From positions 76,074,001 to 76,138,000 of the forward strand of contig NC_088679.1 in assembly GCF_950023065.1 (NCBI RefSeq): DNA of 64,000 nucleotides, given 5' to 3'. This document shows positions 63,566-64,000 of the stretch, in pieces. Each line of letters starts with the position of its first letter. Position 1 is the stretch's first letter. Both the position numbers and the translations under genes were made by a program. This stretch comes from Planococcus citri. Lineage: Eukaryota; Arthropoda; Insecta; Hemiptera; Pseudococcidae. The notes beneath the pieces are model-generated. The model ran no database searches, was not told the DNA's origin, and was given only the letters and a program-made list of their open reading frames with translations.

Positions 63566-64000
63566 CAGGGTGTCCACAAGCCTGGAAAACCTGAAAAACA
63601 TGGAAAAGTCTGGGCTTGCTTTGCTCAGGCAATTTTTTCGAAGGTCGCTTTTGTCAAAAATTGCCAAATTCCCAAAAGTCATGATTTTTGCAAAAATTGT
63701 TGAAGTCATGCTTTTTGCCAACTTATGAGTGCCTTTTACTGAAATTACTGTTGAAGTCTCGTTTTTTGTCAAAAACAGCGAAAAGTCTCGCTTTTAGCCT
63801 AAATTGTCAAGAATTTTTTTTTACGAAAAATTGCTAAAAATTGTGAAGTTTTTTGCATTCGAAAACTCTCACTTTCTTTCAAGAACAGTAAAGTGACGTT
63901 TTTTCGCCTGAAAGTGCTAAAAAACCCCGTTTCTTTAGCTGAAATTGTCGAAAGTCTCGCAATTATTGCCAGAAATCGCGAAAATTCTCAATTTTTGGTT
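63566..64000. repeat. CAGGGTGTCCACAAGCCTGG element end
   Basis: Starts CAGGGTGTCCACAAGCCTGG, a terminal word of transposon-derived repeats widespread in arthropods, and continues into AAAAGTC.CG.TTTTTGCC units like those at 56.1-57.4 kb. It runs off the window end. Confidence 0.5.

Overview
This is an AT-rich animal nuclear window, almost certainly arthropod and most likely insect. It has GT-AG introns, a conserved transcription-factor gene spread over more than 46 kb, dense non-autonomous DNA transposons and diverged repeats, and frequent short motifs such as TACGAGTA and TACCTAC. The repeat texture resembles scale-insect/mealybug DNA, but that placement is a low-confidence impression. No bacterial operons, rRNA, intact tRNA or CRISPR arrays are visible.

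Three coding units can be supported. (1) On the + strand, seven exons from 719 to 46728 encode the C-terminal 317 residues of transcription factor AP-2, including the complete DNA-binding and helix-span-helix region. The N-terminal activation-domain exons lie upstream of the window. Introns are 6.3, 7.4, 6.3, 24.9, 0.09 and 0.09 kb. (2) On the - strand, six compact exons from 52513 to 51310 give a complete 246-residue dysbindin (BLOC-1 subunit). All splice junctions agree in phase. It converges on AP-2. (3) A possible 51-residue tail-anchored micropeptide lies at 60706-60861 (+), with no recognised family.

The remaining DNA is mostly intron and intergenic sequence built from layered repeats. 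The best-defined elements are two hAT-like non-autonomous transposons with perfect 8-bp target duplications (48466-49190 and 49349-50554) and a foldback element of about 730 bp just upstream of the dysbindin start (52620-53352). Another terminal-inverted-repeat element (42503-43235) has its empty site visible in a paralogous repeat about 1 kb away. There is also a pogo/Tigger-like MITE with TA duplication (16798-17347), a 320-bp MITE (18571-18888), a decayed non-LTR reverse-transcriptase fragment cut by a DNA-transposon end (37133-37466), and a 1.3-kb palindromic array (37598-38893) belonging to a dispersed family marked by the CTGGAGGCTCCAG palindrome. Several minisatellites and tandem duplications fill other stretches.

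Repeat-poor blocks inside the AP-2 introns (around 5.2-7.1, 8.7-9.4, 13.6-14.6, 20.4-21.1, 24.6-26.2, 31.1-33.2, 39.4-41.5 and 45.4-46.0 kb) are the natural places to look for enhancers. The sequence alone does not show conservation.
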